This document shows, piece by piece, positions 63,370 through 64,000 of a DNA stretch of 64,000 nucleotides. How positions within the stretch are numbered: position 1 is the stretch's first letter; the number at the start of each line of letters is the position of its first letter. Source of the DNA: WVZH01 sp034430895 (GTDB taxonomy: Bacteria > Chloroflexota > Anaerolineae > Anaerolineales > E44-bin32); the NCBI GenBank assembly GCA_034430895.1, contig DAOUDW010000035.1, positions 148,435-212,434 on the forward strand. Reading direction: 5' to 3'. Below the pieces are notes generated by a model. It had not been told where the DNA came from. It did no database searches and saw nothing but the letters and a program-made list of their open reading frames with translations. The position numbers and the translations under genes are program-made.

Positions 63370-63480
63370 ATGGGTGATAAAGGAAAACGAGACAAATCGA
63401 AAAGAGAAAGTCAAAAAAAGCCCAAGCTGACAATTAAAGAGAAAAGGAAAAGAAAGAAGGAGAAGGAGAAAGAGAAGTAG
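63370..63480 (+). CDS. 36-residue lysine-rich small protein
   Basis: MGDKGKRDKSKRESQKKPKL...KEKRKRKKEKEKEK-stop. Of 36 residues about 24 are charged and 17 are lysine. GAGAGG seven bases before the ATG is a good ribosome site, and the gene stands free of other frames. I recall very similar short proteins (MGDKGKRDKGKRE... type) annotated as hypothetical in many soil and sediment bacteria, so it is likely real and conserved. Strong positive charge suggests RNA or DNA contact; no function is known. It is too short for many gene callers. Confidence 0.65.
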   Translation: MGDKGKRDKSKRESQKKPKLTIKEKRKRKKEKEKEK

Positions 63481-63521
63481 CTGCTCGAAGGCGGTCGTGC
63501 TCGCCACCCCTGAAGATATCC

Positions 63522-63749
63522 GGGGATGCTGACCGCTACGAACAGGAGCGCGGCGTCAACGATGATTGCATCCATCCCGGCGACCTCTACAGGCTGATGT
63601 CGCCCAAGCAGCAGAAAGAGCTGGCAGAAAACATCGCCGGCAGCCTGAAGAAAATCCCGCAGGGCCTGCAAGAAACGATGGTCGCCCACTTCCGAAAGGC
63701 AGACCCGGCATACGGTGATGGTGTTGCCAAAGCGCTGGGTTTAGCCTGA
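63522..63749 (+). pseudogene. Catalase C-terminal remnant B
   Basis: Continuous frame GDADRYEQERGVNDDCIHPGDLYRLMSPKQQKELAENIAGSLKKIPQGLQETMVAHFRKADPAYGDGVAKALGLA-stop. The PGDLYRLMS and NIAGSL motifs and the final KALGL mark the C-terminal 75 residues of a clade 3 catalase. There is no start codon or heme-binding part upstream. It begins about 20 bases after the small lysine-rich gene. Confidence 0.8.
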
Positions 63750-63882
63750 TACGCAGCCGGAAACGAATTCAACAGGGAGTTGGAGGATCAGGGAATTCAA
63801 AGCGGATTCCGCTAGCTTCTTAAAACCGTGTACTTGAAGGTGTATGCTATTCAAAGGTACATCCATTCCGCCTTAGATGCAA

Positions 63883-63891
63883 TGCTATACT
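63883..63891 (+). promoter_or_regulatory. Possible extended -10 near the right edge
   Basis: TGCTATACT, the same nine bases as ahead of argF. A gene would have to start beyond the window. The 251 bases from 63750 to the end show no coding pattern and no other feature that I can support. Confidence 0.3.
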
Positions 63892-64000
63892 ACTAATTCG
63901 CGCGTTTCCATACCCTGAGGGGGTAATCTCTCACATATCGGTATGAGAATATTCTAGAAGATGTGAATAAGGCGCAAGGTTGCAGTCTAATTATAAGTTA

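Noticed and set aside
63430..63478. Purine-rich AAG/GAG tract as a microsatellite
   Set aside because: It is the lysine/glutamate-coding end of a small gene with a good ribosome site; the units are not regular.
30000..64000. CRISPR array or IS element
   Set aside because: No regularly spaced direct repeats, terminal inverted repeats or transposase frame could be found in the window.

Overview
The window looks like a chromosomal segment of an uncultured or poorly studied Chloroflexota bacterium, most likely of the class Anaerolineae. This is an inference from gene style, not from a marker gene, since there is no rRNA here. The pointers are a DUF5679-type zinc ribbon fused to topoisomerase I, a baseplate-J-like membrane protein next to ruvX and mltG, GAF-rich one-membrane sensor proteins, TPTPT-rich lipoproteins and class I beta DAHP synthase. 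Genes are dense, with many 4-base start/stop overlaps.

Layout. 1-6.4 kb (minus strand): a partial membrane protein, then dprA-manC-topA, tRNA-Asp and a lipoprotein. 6.5-15.6 kb (plus): alaS, a membrane protein, ruvX, mltG, an S9 peptidase and an MFS carrier. 15.6-29.8 kb: nucleoside metabolism (a pyrimidine-nucleoside phosphorylase and an MTA/SAH deaminase fused to a CYTH-like domain), mutS, a ROK kinase with an oligopeptide-type ABC importer that has no ATPase genes, a PiT phosphate carrier, miaA-yraN, cinA and tRNA-Gly. 29.9-36 kb: a complete branched-chain amino-acid-type ABC importer (livK-H-M-G-F) behind a leader RNA that can fold as a terminator or as a competing stem. 36-36.3 kb: a candidate independent structured RNA.

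36.3-48.5 kb is the most distinctive block: two single-domain response regulators, three large GAF-domain sensors that lack kinase, cyclase or phosphatase domains, an NAD-dependent epimerase, an orphan ParA ATPase and a PAS-containing histidine kinase, nearly all touching or overlapping. It ends in a broken threonine-synthase-like gene fused to the start of a receiver domain. I read the block as an undescribed sensory complex whose position in the cell may be set by the ParA.

48.6-59.2 kb returns to metabolism (argF, pyk, a DAHP synthase variant), followed by small accessory genes, two methyltransferases and a CPBP protease-ABC exporter operon. 59.2-64 kb is a patchwork of gene remnants: three pieces matching the 3' end of pyruvate kinase, two catalase C-termini, a duplicated ABC permease tail with 119 identical bases, a second CPBP protein, a large lipoprotein and a 36-residue lysine-rich protein. 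Three further genes or gene pieces carry in-frame stop codons, so local gene decay is a theme of the right half of the window.
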